DNA of 64,000 nt from Brasenia schreberi. Taxonomy: Eukaryota > Streptophyta > Magnoliopsida > Nymphaeales > Cabombaceae. The number at the start of each line of letters is the position of its first letter. The first letter of the stretch is position 1. The position numbers were made by a program, and so were the translations under genes. The stretch covers positions 17,478,501 through 17,542,500 of the forward strand of contig JAYKKT010000089.1 of NCBI GenBank assembly GCA_036023115.1, given 5' to 3'. The notes below the pieces were generated by a model. It saw nothing but the letters and a program-made list of their open reading frames with translations. It made no database searches and had not been told where the DNA came from. Shown one piece after another: positions 1-10,217 of the stretch.

Positions 1-1775
1 GTCGAGCCCGGCACAGCAACTCTCGTGTTAGATTCATCCCCAGGATCTCGAACGTCGAAGTCCTTGTTACCAGCAAAAATCATGTGAAATCATCTCCGAA
101 AGGTGAAAACAGAAGCGGACGACAATGTTGGCGAAGACCCAATGCAAGACGGAGTACTGATGCTGTCAGGCCCCGCACAAACCGTTCGTTTCGAACATAC
201 CCTGAAGGAGTCAGAATTCAGTTTGGATTGGATCTGGACCATATATATCCAGATCCCAATCCAAACGTATATGTGGATTTGGATTTGGATTTGGATCCAA
301 AGATCCAATCCAATATCCACATCCATGGCCCACATCACCTTCTCATAAATGGAGGTGGGGCCCACTTGAAATTCACATGGGATTTTGGGCATGAGAGAGA
401 GTGGGGAGGATTAAGTATGAGGGGAATGTATTAAGCTTGACCTGTGTGTCAAGTTTTGGGTTAATCACGTGGGTTAGCCTAATTAGTGTAGGTTTAAGCT
501 TGTATGAACCTACACCTAACCTAGGGCTGCACCAACATGATGCAATCAAGTCTATGGGCTATGCAAAGGGATGCTCCTAACCAAATCCTAAGCCAAAACC
601 CTTAATCCTAGCCATTTGCCCTAATCCCGGCCTAATCCCAACATAATCACCTAACCTACTTCCCTAATCCCAACCTAATCACCTAACCCACCTCCCTAAT
701 CCTTCCCTAAACCTAGCCTAATTCCCTTAATCCCAACCTAATCCTTGCCTAAACACCTAACCCACCTCACTAAACCTCATCCTAAAACCAACCCACCTAA
801 ATAAGCCCTAAACCACTAAACCACCCCACCTAAACCCTAGCACACCTTATCCCTAAAATCCCCTAAACCAACTATCTAGTCCCCCTAAATATCTAGCCCA
901 CCTTATCACCACACCACCACCACCTAACCACTAAACCACCCCTTCAAAACCAGCCCAACCGACCTCTTGAAAATCCTATAAACCCCCCCTAGTGGGCGGG
1001 TTTTTAGAGTTTTTTCCCAGCCACCTTCGGCCAGCCGAGCCCTTCCTCTCCTCTTACTCTCTTCTCTCACCTGCTCCACCACCACCTCCCGGCCAGCATT
1101 CACTCCACTCCACCACCACCTCCCGGCCAGCATCCACTCCTTCCACCCGGCTGCATCCACTCTACATCCACTCCTTCCGCCCGACTGCCTTCCTTGGACA
1201 CACGCCAACCTCCCCTTCCTATTCGATTAGTACCCTATCCTAACACCACCCTATCTTCACTCCCCCTCCACTCTCAGCCACCGCACCACCATCACCTCCC
1301 GGCCACCATCCGCCACCCTTCCCCATTCGGCCAGACACAAACCACTACACCACCCGCCAGCCCTACCTTCCCCTTTGACAGTCCCTAGTTAGTCACCCTT
1401 AACCGTACCTCTTCCCTTAAACCACCCCTTAGCCAACACCCTAGCTAGCTCCCCTTTTCCATTCCTAATCCCCCCTAGTTACCCCAGCCGACCACCACCT
1501 AACCTGCCACTAGTCGCCCAGCCATAATCGACTGCACCTAACCACCCACGGCCTTACACCCTCTTCCTTAGACAGCCCCTAGTCACCCCTTAGCTCCACC
1601 TTCCCTAGGACCTGCCCTACACCTTAGTGACACCCCCCCCTAACTACCTCAGCCACAAGACTCCAGCACCCCCTCTCCTTCCCATCACCCGGCTAGCGCC
1701 AAGGCGCCACATCGGCCAGCACCCTCCTTTGCCGTGCCTTTCCAAGGAGCTCCCTCTTGCAGCCCAAGGCGACGC
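1..1775 (+). mobile_element. LTR A0 (family A), left part, cut by window start
   Basis: This is the first part of a family-A LTR of a Ty3/gypsy Tat-like element in plus orientation. It aligns by eye to LTR A1 from about 28048 and to A2 from about 56741, so its TGTAAA start should lie about 255 bp left of the window. It holds a GGATTTGGAT-rich block (about 210-330), a CCTAA-rich tract (about 590-900), a TATA box (977-982) and a pyrimidine-rich leader. It is interrupted at 1775 by solo LTR S and resumes at 4706. No protein gene is supported; short reading frames here come from low-complexity DNA. Confidence 0.85.
977..982 (+). promoter_or_regulatory. TATA box of LTR A0
   Basis: TATAAA lies downstream of the CCTAA-rich tract and just upstream of a C-rich then CT-rich leader. 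Equivalent boxes occur at the same place in the other LTRs of the window, so this is the likely core promoter of the LTR. Confidence 0.6.
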
Positions 1776-1849
1776 TGTAGACACCGAAAATTTTCACTTA
1801 TGGGTTCTTAGGCCTGAAGTGAACCTTTTCGCAATCTACTTCGCTTTAT

Positions 1850-1879
1850 GGGCGTGCCAGCTAGTTTACTTTAACTAGC
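1850..1879 (-). other. U5 hairpin plus primer-site-like decamer in LTR S
   Basis: On the minus strand, 1860-1879 forms an inverted repeat with arms GCTAGTT and AACTAGC, followed by TGGCACGCCC (complement of 1850-1859). The decamer is identical to the first ten bases of the primer-binding site used by the neighbouring elements. The same arrangement occurs in most LTRs here. Confidence 0.7.
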
Positions 1880-3547
1880 AAAGTATGTTTTGAAAACAAT
1901 CTGACTTTTGAAAGGCGATTGTAGGCAAGCGGGATTTTTACGTCGCAGACCTTCTTGCACCGATGCGCAAGGGTCAGTCTGTACGCTTAGAGACTTCGTT
2001 TTGAAACAAGTTTAACTCAAAATATATTTTGAATGAAGAAGTGTTTTAAAACCTTTTGAAAACCATGCATTTGGGCGATTTTGACTTTGTAAGGGTTGAA
2101 CGACCCTAAGTCTTTCAAATTTTAATCTACTTAGGCACGATGGGCGTGCATCGAAATAGCCTAAGTCTTGCACGATTTGATTCGGGTTTGTACGATTTTC
2201 AGATTTTAGATCACGTGGATTTGCACGTGCCTAAGTCTTTCTTTTTATCCCTTTATGGGCCACCTAGGTGTGTGTTATGAACACTCCACTACATGGGGCG
2301 AATTTGAGCAGGAGTACGGGGCTTGCTTCGATGCAATATGCGTCCTACCTCGTGGTATGGTGTAGATGCAATGCAAACTCACGCTACTCCAAAGGGAAAA
2401 CCCGAAATTAAAAGACAATGCCGAAGGAAAATTGCCGAAGGGAAATAACCGAAGGGAAATGACTTGTAAAGTAAATAGCCGAAGGGAAATGACTTGTAAA
2501 GTAAATAGCGGAAGGGGAAATATGGCTATATCTTAAGAGCGGAAAGGCTCAATTGTGTAAGTGTGTGTCGTGTATATATTGAAAGACAACGCACACGACT
2601 TGAACCTTAAAACCCAAATCTTAAAGACGTAGCCGAAAGAAATACTTTATATAGAGTATTTGTAGGGGCCCTTACTTGGGTCTTGTAAATAAGAGCGAAG
2701 GCTCAATGTGTGTGCGTGCTTGAATTGAAAGACTTACACACACGACATGAAATGAAACCCAAATATAAATTGCAGTATGCCTTGACTAAGGTCTTGGGAG
2801 TAAGAGCGAAAGCTCAATGTGTGAGAGTGTAGAATTGAAGTACTACGCACACGACATAAATGAAACCCAAATATAACTGCAATAAGGCCTTTACTAAGGT
2901 CTTGGGAGTAAGAGCGAAGGCTCAATGTGTGTGCGTGTGGAAAATGGAAAGACAACACACACGACTTAATTAACCCCCTTGACTTAAAAATATATAAATA
3001 TAACTATATATTAATTGCTTGTTAGGCCCGTGTGTGTGCAAAAAGTGTACGAGTAAGAGCGGAAAGGCTCAAGTGCACGGGTGTGTGGGTGTGTCAAACC
3101 ACGTTATTACAATCGGGGGGAGACGAAGCTCCTTTACTACAACCTCGTATCAAAATTTAATTGAATATAAAGCAAGTTAATGTAATAGACCAAGTTTAGA
3201 CACTTACAAATAGCTGGTCCATGTTCAACTTGCTTGCACGTGGGCTCACGGTTCACCTTGGGCAGCCAAGAGAGGGTTATCCTAGGGGGCTTTGAGGGAG
3301 GTTCTATGGGTTGCGATTAGGGTCTTAGGGGAACTAAGGTTCGGCCAAGACGGGGGCTGTGTAGGGTCTGTCCTAGGGTCTGTCCTAGGGTACAGGTCAC
3401 GGCCAGGGTGCAGGTTAGGTCGGCAGGAAGGTGGTCAAGTCGGCAGGAAGGCGTCGGGCGCAGCAATCGGGCGCCTGGCGCTGGGCGCTGGGCGCTGGCG
3501 AGCGTCTGGCGCTGGGCGCTGGCGGGCGTCTGGCGGTGGGCGCTGGG

Positions 3548-3620
3548 GCGCGGGATGGCGTCAGGGCGCGGGATGGCGTCAGGGCGCGGGATAGCGTCAG
3601 GGCGCGCGGACAGCGTCAGG
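3548..3620. repeat. 18-bp GC-rich minisatellite inside LTR S
   Basis: About four tandem copies of the unit GCGCGGGATGGCGTCAGG are seen, the third and fourth with substitutions. A less regular GGCGCTGGGCGCTGG tract precedes them (about 3465-3548). The sequence is far more GC-rich than its surroundings and is not seen in the other LTRs of the window. Confidence 0.85.
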
Positions 3621-4039
3621 GTGCGCACGGCAGGCGCGGTCCGGTTAGGTTTAGGTTGGTTCAAGTCTAGGGTTAGGTTTGGTCGAACCTAGGTTGGGTT
3701 AGGGCTAGGTTTAGTTAGGGTTAGGTTCAGTTGGGGTTAGGTAGGTTCGAACCTAGGCTAGGTTGGGGTTAGGTTTAGAGGGGTGTAGAGAGAATGGCTA
3801 GGTTAGGTTAGGCTTACCTCTTGGAGCCGGTCCTTCTTGGCTTGAGCCCACGTCTCCACGGTTGCAGCCACTTGGTCCAGCCCACCTTGGTTGAAGCCAC
3901 TTGGTCTAGACCCACTTAGCCCACATGGCTTGAACCCACCTCACCTAGTGAGCCCACATGGCTAGGTCTATCACTCCCTCTCTCTCTTCCCAAATATTTG
4001 CATGAACCCTTTACATGGACCCCCTCACCTCTATTTATA

Positions 4040-4350
4040 GAGATTTGAGGTGGGTCTTGGATTTGGGTTTGGGTTTGGGGTTTGGATCCATACCCAAATC
4101 CAAACACTATTTGGATCTGGATATTGGATCTCGGATATTTTGAGATCTGTATCCGATCCAAACCCAATATTTTTATGGATACGGATATGGATATTTTGAT
4201 CCAGATCCGATCCAATCCAAACACTATTTGGATCCAATCCAAATCCAAACACTATTTGGATTGACCCAAACACTATTTGGATTGGCCCAAATCCAAACAC
4301 TATTCATTACATGGATTTGGATCTGGATATATATGGTCCAGATCCAAATC
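4040..4350. repeat. ATCCAAA / TTTGGAT array of LTR S (U3 side)
   Basis: This stretch is built from closely spaced copies of ATCCAAAC, ACTATTTGGAT and GGATCTGGAT in both orientations. It lies just upstream (in the LTR sense) of the TATA-like box. Similar GGAT/ATCC blocks occur at the same place in LTRs A, C, D and E, so it is probably part of the U3 promoter region. Apparent reading frames such as repeated Trp-Ile or Asp-Leu come from this repeat. Confidence 0.65.
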
Positions 4351-4747
4351 AAAATTTCTTCGGACAGTCCTTCTTGGCTTCTCGAGGCGAACGATCTGTG
4401 CGGGCACTGGCTTCATCAGCGCTCCGTCTGGTGCTGGGTTTTCCCCAACTTTGTCGTCCGGACTCCGTCTCGCCGTTCTGGACTCCGTTGAGCTTTTCAT
4501 CAAATGGGCTCAGCCTTCTTTTGTTTTTTTTATCACGGAGTGGCTTCTGAAGCTCTGGGCTTGAATCCTCTTCGGGCCTAGGGTTTTCTTTTACCTTCTG
4601 TACCTGTTTTCACATTTCAAAACAGGTCGTCGTTTTGGCTCAAACGAGCTTTTTGGTGTTTTGAGAGTTTTTGAAATATAGAAGATTTGGGGTGTTTACA
4701 GACGCCTAAACCCAAGCTCGAGCAAGTCACCTCTGGACCAGCTATAC

Positions 4748-4753
4748 GTAAGT
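4748..4753 (+). other. Donor-like GTAAGT in LTR A0
   Basis: GTAAGT(G) matches the plant 5' splice-site consensus and sits at the same relative place in all LTRs of the window that retain this region, even where flanks differ. Use as a splice donor is inferred, not shown. Confidence 0.5.
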
Positions 4754-5030
4754 GCCTAACTCGGTCCTTGTTTATAGACTTGCTTAAGCTTAATTAAATT
4801 TGATACGGGGTTGTAATAATGGAGCATTGTCTCCCCCCGCTTGTAATAACGTGGCTTGGCACACCCACACACACATGCACTTGAGCCTATCTCGCTCTTA
4901 GCTGCACACGATTTTGAACACACACGGGCCTAATCAGCCCTTAAGATATAAACTTATTTATATAATTTAAGTTGCGTGGGGTTTTGCTTAAGTTGTGTGT
5001 GTTGTCTTTCAATTCTCGCACTCACACACA

Positions 5031-5470
5031 TTGAGCTTTCGCTCTTATTAGCAAGACCCAAGTAAGGGCCGTGTTATATTCTCCTTTGGGTGTTTTACTT
5101 CATGTCGTGTGTGTTGTCTTTCAATTCTCGTACTCACACATTGAGCTTTCGCTCTTACTCCCAAGACCTTAGTCAAGGCCTATTGCAATTTATATTTGGG
5201 TTTAATTTCATGTCGTGTGCGTAGTACTTCAATTCTCGCACTCACACACATTGAGCTTTCGCTCTTACTCCCAAGACCTTAGTCAAGGCCTATTGCAATT
5301 TATATTTGGGTTTAATTTCATGTCGTGTGCGTAGTACTTCAATTCTCTCACTCACACACATTGAGCTTTCGCTCTTACTCCCAAGACCTTAGTTAAGGCC
5401 ATATTGCAATTTATATTTGGGTTTCGTTTAAGTCATGTGAGTTGTCTTTCAATATACACACAACACCCAC
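5031..5470 (+). repeat. 110-bp tandem repeats in LTR A0
   Basis: TTGAGCTTTCGCTCTTA recurs at 5031, 5141, 5251 and 5361, a strict 110-bp period. Each unit also has a CCAAGACCTTAGTCAAGGCC-like block and a TGTCGTGTG block. The core GAGC-TTTC-GCTC is a small inverted repeat. Related repeats with 107-112 bp spacing are present in LTRs A1, A2, E and S. Confidence 0.85.
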
Positions 5471-6088
5471 GCAACATGTTGGCGACCTTCGGGCCCATAT
5501 ATATTATAAGTATTTCCCTTTCGGCTATGTCTTTAAGATTTGGGTTTTAAGGTTCAGCAGTGTGCATAGTCTTTACATATATACACGGCACATACTTGCA
5601 CTATTGAGCCTTTCCGCTCTTAAGATATAGCCATATTTCCCTTTCGCAATTTCCCTTTTGCAATTTACATTTCAAGTCATTTGCCTTCCGCATTGTCTTT
5701 CCATTTCGGGTTTTCCCTTTGGAGTTGCGTGAGTTTGCATTGCATATACGCCATACCACGAGTTAGGATGCATATTGCATCAAAGCAAACCCCATACTCC
5801 CGCTCAAAATCGCCCCACTTAGGTTATGTGTTCATAACACACACCTAGTTGGCTTGAAAAGGGATAAAAAGAAAGAAATAGGCACGTGAAATAAAATATT
5901 AAAATCATAGAAAAAAAAAACCCGAATCGAACACCTCAAACATGTTTTCGTAGGTTCTCTTACTTTAAAAACTCGATTTTAAAGCGTACAGACTGTCCCT
6001 TGCGCATCGGTGCAAGAAGGTCTGCGACGAAAAGAGCTTGCTTGCTCACAGTCGCCACGTTAGGAGTCAGATTTAAAAATATCTCTTT

Positions 6089-6118
6089 GCTAGCTTAAGT
6101 AAGCTAGCTGGCACGCCC
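6089..6118 (+). other. U5 hairpin plus primer-site-like decamer in LTR A0
   Basis: GCTAGCTTAAGTAAGCTAGC (6089-6108) is an 8-bp perfect inverted repeat with an AAGT loop. It is followed directly by TGGCACGCCC (6109-6118), the first ten bases of the primer-binding site. Confidence 0.7.
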
Positions 6119-6197
6119 TTTTTTAAATAGGACTTAGACACACGAAAAGGTTCGCTTCAGGCCTAAGAACCAGAAGCGAGAACTTTCTACTTCTACA

Positions 6198-7383
6198 AGG
6201 CTCAAGTGCACATGTGTGTGGGTGTGCCAAACCACATTATTACAAATGGGGGGAGACAACGCTCCATTATTACAACCCCGGATCGAATTTAATTAAGCAT
6301 AAGCAAGTCTATAAACAAGGACCGAGTTAGGCACTTACGTATAGCTGGTCCGAGTGTGACTTGCTTGCGCTTGGGCTAGAGTGTCGCCTTGGGCTGCAAG
6401 AGGGAGCTCCTTGGATGGGCGTGGCAAGGGAAGGTGCTAGCCGAATGGCAAGGGTGCAGGCGGGTGGCGCCTTGGCGCTAGCCGAGTGATGGGGGCTACC
6501 TTGGCTAGGGTTCGGGTGTTTAGGGAAGGTAAAGGTGTTAGCTAGGGTGTTAGCTAGAGGTTGGTTTAAGGGAAGAGGTAAGGCTGAGGGTGTTAGCTAG
6601 GGGCTGTCTAAGGAAGGAGGAGGGGCAGGTGGTGCAGTCGGGTGATGCTGGCCGAACGGTGGAAGATGGCAGGTGGTGGCCGGTTGGATGATGTGTTAGT
6701 TAGGTTAAGGGAAGGTGGCGGGTGGTGGCTAAGAATGGAGGGGGAGTGAAGAAAGGGTGGCATTGAGATGGGGGTACTAATCGGAGTGGAAGGCTGGCCG
6801 AAGGGTGAGATGGCGGGTGTCAAGGTGCAGCCGGTTGAGGGAAGGTGGCAGGTGCAGCCGGTGGAGTGGAGTGGAGTTTGGCCAGAGGATGGAGGTGGCG
6901 TGGAATGGAGCTGGCTGGGTTCCAAGAGAGGAGCAGGTGAGAGAAGAGAGAAAGGGATGAGAGAGGAGAGGAAGGGCTGAATTGCCCAAGAAAAGCCTCC
7001 AAAACCCGCCCACAAGGGGAGGGGGGGTTTATAGGTTTTGGTGGGTCCATTTGGGCTGGTATTGGGGGGTCGGTTGGGCTAGTTAGGTGGTAATGGTTTG
7101 GGGATATGGTGTGCTAGGCATTTAGGTGGGCCAGATATTTGTCTTAGGTGGTTTAGGGATATGGTGTGCTAGGGATTTAGGTGGGCTGGTTTAGTGGTTT
7201 AGGGCTTAGCTAGGTGGGTTGGGCTTAGGGTGAGGTTTAGTGGAGTGGGTTAGGTGTTTAGGCTAGGATTAGGGTGAGGTTAGGGGAATTAGGCTAGGTT
7301 TAGGGAAGGATTAGGGAAGTGGGTTAGGTGATTAGGTTAGGATTAGGGAAGTGGGTTAGGTGATTAGGCTAAGATTAGGTTGG
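6198..7383 (-). mobile_element. Element E, 3' LTR fragment
   Basis: This aligns closely to 16843-18010 of E's 5' LTR in the same orientation, including the GA-rich promoter-proximal segment and the TAGG-rich tract. It begins right after LTR A0 and stops at 7383, where LTR F starts after GTTGG (7379-7383), the expected target duplication of F. A donor-like site is at the complement of 6333-6338 and a TATA box at the complement of 7028-7033. Confidence 0.85.
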
Positions 7384-8680
7384 TGTAGACACAGAAAATC
7401 TTCGACTCCGGGTTTCTTAGGCCAGGAGTGAATCTTTTCACAATCTACGTTCGTTTTTAGGGCGTGCCAGCTAGCTTACTCAAACTAGCGAAGTAGTTTT
7501 GAAATATCTAACTTTTGAAAGGCGATTGTAGGCAAGCGGGATCTTTTCATCGCAGACCTTCTTGCACCGACGCGCAGGGGTCAGTCTGTACGCTTAGAGA
7601 CTTCGTTTGAACAAGTTACACAAAAAATCGATTTTTGAATGAAGAAGTGTTTTAAAATCCTTTTAAAATTATGCACTTGGCGAGTTTTTGATTTGGGCGA
7701 CCCTAAGTCTTTCAATTTTATCCACTTAGGCGTGTTTTCATGTTTTGTTCAGGTTTGTTCGATGCAGGTATGCACTCTAGCTCGAGTATGGCGAGTATAT
7801 AATGCAACTCACACAACTTGAATGTAAAACCCGAAATTTAAAGACTTAGCAGAAGGGAAAACCCAAATTAAATGCAACTCACACGACTTGAATGTAAATT
7901 GCAGAAATTTAAATATATCTATATCTTAAGAGCGGAAAGGCTCAATGTGTGCGTGGGTGTTGTGTATAAATTGAAATGCAACACATGCAACTGAACCGTA
8001 AGACGCAGCAGAAGGGAGATATAGATATATGTAAGAGCGAAAAGGCTCAATTATGGTGTGTGTGTATGTGTATAAATTGAAAGACAACACACACGACTGA
8101 ATTTAAAACCCAGAATTGAAATGCGTACACAACTGAACTGGGAAAACTCACGCAGCAGAAAATGTATAGATATGGCTATATCTTAGTGGCTTCTGAGGCC
8201 AAAATGAGCGTGAGGTGTTTGAGCAATCGCTCGAGTGTTTCTTGGGTGCGAGTGTGTAATTGAAAGACAAACTCACACGACTTAATGTAACAACCCAGCT
8301 GAATTGAAATGCGTATGTATATGATAAGAGCGAAAAGGCTCAATTGTGTACGTGGTGCTTGTGTACGAGATAAGAGCGGAAAGGCTCAAGTGTACGTGTG
8401 TGTCTCGTGTGTCCAGCACCGTTATTACATTCCAGGGGGAGACGATGCTCCGTTATTACAACCCCATATGACGAATTGAATTGAATGGAAAGGGATTTGA
8501 TATATATCAAAATCAACTTACACTTTCCAGCCTTTTGAGTTGGGATTGTACAAGGGGCGAGTCCAACATCATCTCATGACATCTGATGCATGTGGGAGCG
8601 AAGCCGGAGAGCTTGAGAGCTTGGGGAGACTTGGAGTTCCGGGAGCTGCAAGCTACAATGGGTTTGGGGCTACTTGGGGC
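7384..8680 (-). mobile_element. LTR F, truncated, minus orientation
   Basis: Read on the minus strand this ends with GTGTCTACA-type LTR terminus at 7384 and carries the U5 features: the CAGAC/GTCTG stem-loop (about 7550-7602), the hairpin with decamer (complement of 7460-7469), GAGC/GCTC repeats and a donor-like GTAAGT (complement of 8516-8521). The part to about 8490 resembles LTR D. From about 8520 to 8680 it matches no other LTR here. No TGTAAA start or right-hand GTTGG copy is found. At about 8680 the sequence changes to E's 3' region, so a deletion removed F's 5' half and the rest of E's 3' LTR. Confidence 0.7.
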
Positions 8681-9204
8681 CCTTCTGAAGCGTCCCATGG
8701 TTTAAGGCATAGAAGGCGGAAAACTGCTCTTTTTGAGCTTTTTGACCTCTTTTTCCTTTTTTTCATAGAGAGTCTCCCTTTGGGAGTATTTTTTCTTTAA
8801 TCCCTCTTTTTTCACAAGAGAATCGATTTTTTTTCTTTTTGATTCTGGTTTCTTTCTTTTGGAAAGAGACTTTGGATGGGGAATTCCCTTTATTTTGGGC
8901 CACATTTTCCTTTTGGAAGGAGAAGAGAAGAGGGGAGGACTTATCCCAAGGTCACACTCGATCCATTCCAAATCAGCCTATTTAGAAATAGCCGTACTAC
9001 TTGCAAGTATCTTGCTATATTGAACTAGGCCTTTCTTTGTAAGAAGAAGGATTTTGAAATGTAACCATGATTTGGAAGACTCCACTCTTTCACAAGTGCG
9101 AATTCTCTCACTCAAGGTCACACAATTCGCCTTTGAACCTTACTTTCGAAGTTTCAAAGCAGCTATCCCTAAAGGTTTTCGAAAATGGGAATTTAACCCA
9201 AATC
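8681..9204 (-). other. Element E, 3' noncoding region after integrase
   Basis: This matches the region after integrase in element C (51648 to about 52150) in minus orientation, including the CTCCCAAAGGGAG-like small hairpin and A/G-rich blocks. The later part of the region, with the terminal hairpin and polypurine tract, is missing because of the deletion that joins F to E. Confidence 0.75.
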
Positions 9205-10217
9205 CTATACATAATACTTCTTTAAGTATTGAATGTTGATAGGATCTGCTAAATTCCTACCTTCTACATTGATTAACCAATATGAGTTGTTTGTGGTGGT
9301 TGCACGTACAACATAGGGTCCATCCCACTTGGGGCGCCACTTTCCAAGTGGATATGGGCCACGATAGTGGATGATTTTCAAAACCAGCTCTCCCACTTCA
9401 AAGTGGCGAGGTCTCATGTGTTTGCCATAATGTCGGGCTATCCTTTGCCGGTATGCACGAGCATGATCCATGGCAAGGAGTCACCTCTCATCTAGCAAAT
9501 CTAGTTCAGCCATCCCAGCATGCTGAAGCGTCTCTAGGGGGAGGTCGAGTGCGATGGATGTATGGAATGAATGCAATTATGTATGAATGGGAAGAATGGC
9601 GTTTGTGCCATAGACCAATTCGAATGGTGTGGCATTCGTGGGAGTCCGGATGGAAGTCCTATAAGCCCATAAGGCTTCATCCAGCTTCTCGTGCCACATC
9701 CTACCCTTCTCTAAAGTCTTCTCAATTATACTAATGAGAGTCTTATTCATGGCTTCAACTTGGTCGTTGCCTTGAGGGTAGTAGGGCGAGGAGAAGTGGT
9801 GAGTTATGCCATAAGTGTTGCACAACTTAACCATCCACTCGTTTTTGAATGGGGTGCCATTATCGAACACAAGGTCTCGTGGAACCCCAAATCGAGCCAA
9901 GATATTCCTCCTAATAAAAGCCACCACATGTTGCCCCTGTACGTTGGTCAGGGAGATGGCTTCCACCCACTTGGAGAAATACTTAGTGGCTGCTAAAATG
10001 AATCTATGCCCATTTGATGCCTTTGGAAAGATCAGGCCTACAATATCAAATGCCCATATGGTGAATGGCTAGGGGCTGACCACAGAATGTAATGCAGATG
10101 ACGGGATATGAATGGCATGTCCATGCACTTGACATGGATGACACTTCCTAACATGATCGTGACAATCCTTTTTCAGGGTGGACCAAAAATAGCCCGCTCT
10201 AAGTATTTTCATTGCCA
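9205..10217 (-). pseudogene. Element E integrase, broken
   Basis: This encodes most of an integrase, which would join the cDNA to chromosomal DNA. The second part of the N-terminal zinc domain (CHPC motif), the catalytic core (Asp in FDNG, Glu in the PQGNDQVEAMN region) and a C-terminal part with KWRPKWDGPY, a GPY/F-type module, can be read in pieces (9577-9966 and 9205-9471). The first part of the zinc domain is lost or frame-shifted because the upstream deletion joins the end of the second RNase H to EFHDGE-like sequence. Several in-frame stops separate the pieces. Confidence 0.85.

Larger units (their letters stand above)
1776..4700 (-). mobile_element. Solo LTR S, complete, minus orientation
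   Basis: This is a 2925-bp LTR read on the minus strand from TGTAAACACC (at 4700) to GTGTCTACA (at 1776). It is bounded by a perfect 5-bp target duplication, GACGC, at 1771-1775 and 4701-4705. No internal region is attached, so it is a solo LTR left by LTR-LTR recombination. Its start resembles LTR D, which places it in a D-related family. It contains a TATA-like box (tatttata, 4032-4039), a donor-like GTAAGT (complement of 3202-3207), tandem repeats with the GAGC/GCTC motif (about 2640-3070) and the U5 hairpins (1860-1879 and about 1930-1990). It interrupts LTR A0. Confidence 0.95.
4706..6197 (+). mobile_element. LTR A0 (family A), right part
   Basis: This continues LTR A0 after solo LTR S. 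It starts with the second GACGC copy, carries a donor-like GTAAGT (4748-4753), the GGGGTTGTAATAATGGAG motif, 110-bp tandem repeats, the U5 stem-loop near 5990-6035 and the GCTAGC hairpin (6089-6108) with decamer TGGCACGCCC (6109-6118). It ends TTCTACA at 6197. The next bases, AGGCT, match the interior of element E's LTR, so A0 was inserted into that LTR with AGGCT as the expected target duplication. The left copy should lie outside the window. I cannot tell whether A0 is a solo LTR or a 3' LTR. Confidence 0.85.

Noticed and set aside
84..434. Reading frames rich in Trp-Ile or Asp-Leu repeats (also near 3916-4550, 38341-38622, 45914-46237, 53193-53472)
   Set aside because: They are translations of the GGAT/ATCC low-complexity block of the LTR in different frames and recur in every LTR; no start context or conservation as protein.
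3292..3692. Overlapping frames of 80-115 residues on both strands
   Set aside because: They come from the GC-rich minisatellite in LTR S, where stops are rare; both strands are equally open.
5031..5470. Regularly spaced repeats suggestive of a CRISPR array
   Set aside because: Units are about 110 bp and repeated over nearly their full length without unique spacers, inside a plant LTR.
6608..7050. Pro/Ser/His-rich frames (also 17230-17635, 992-1388, 57679-58095)
   Set aside because: They lie in the pyrimidine-rich LTR leader after the TATA box and are present only because of base composition.
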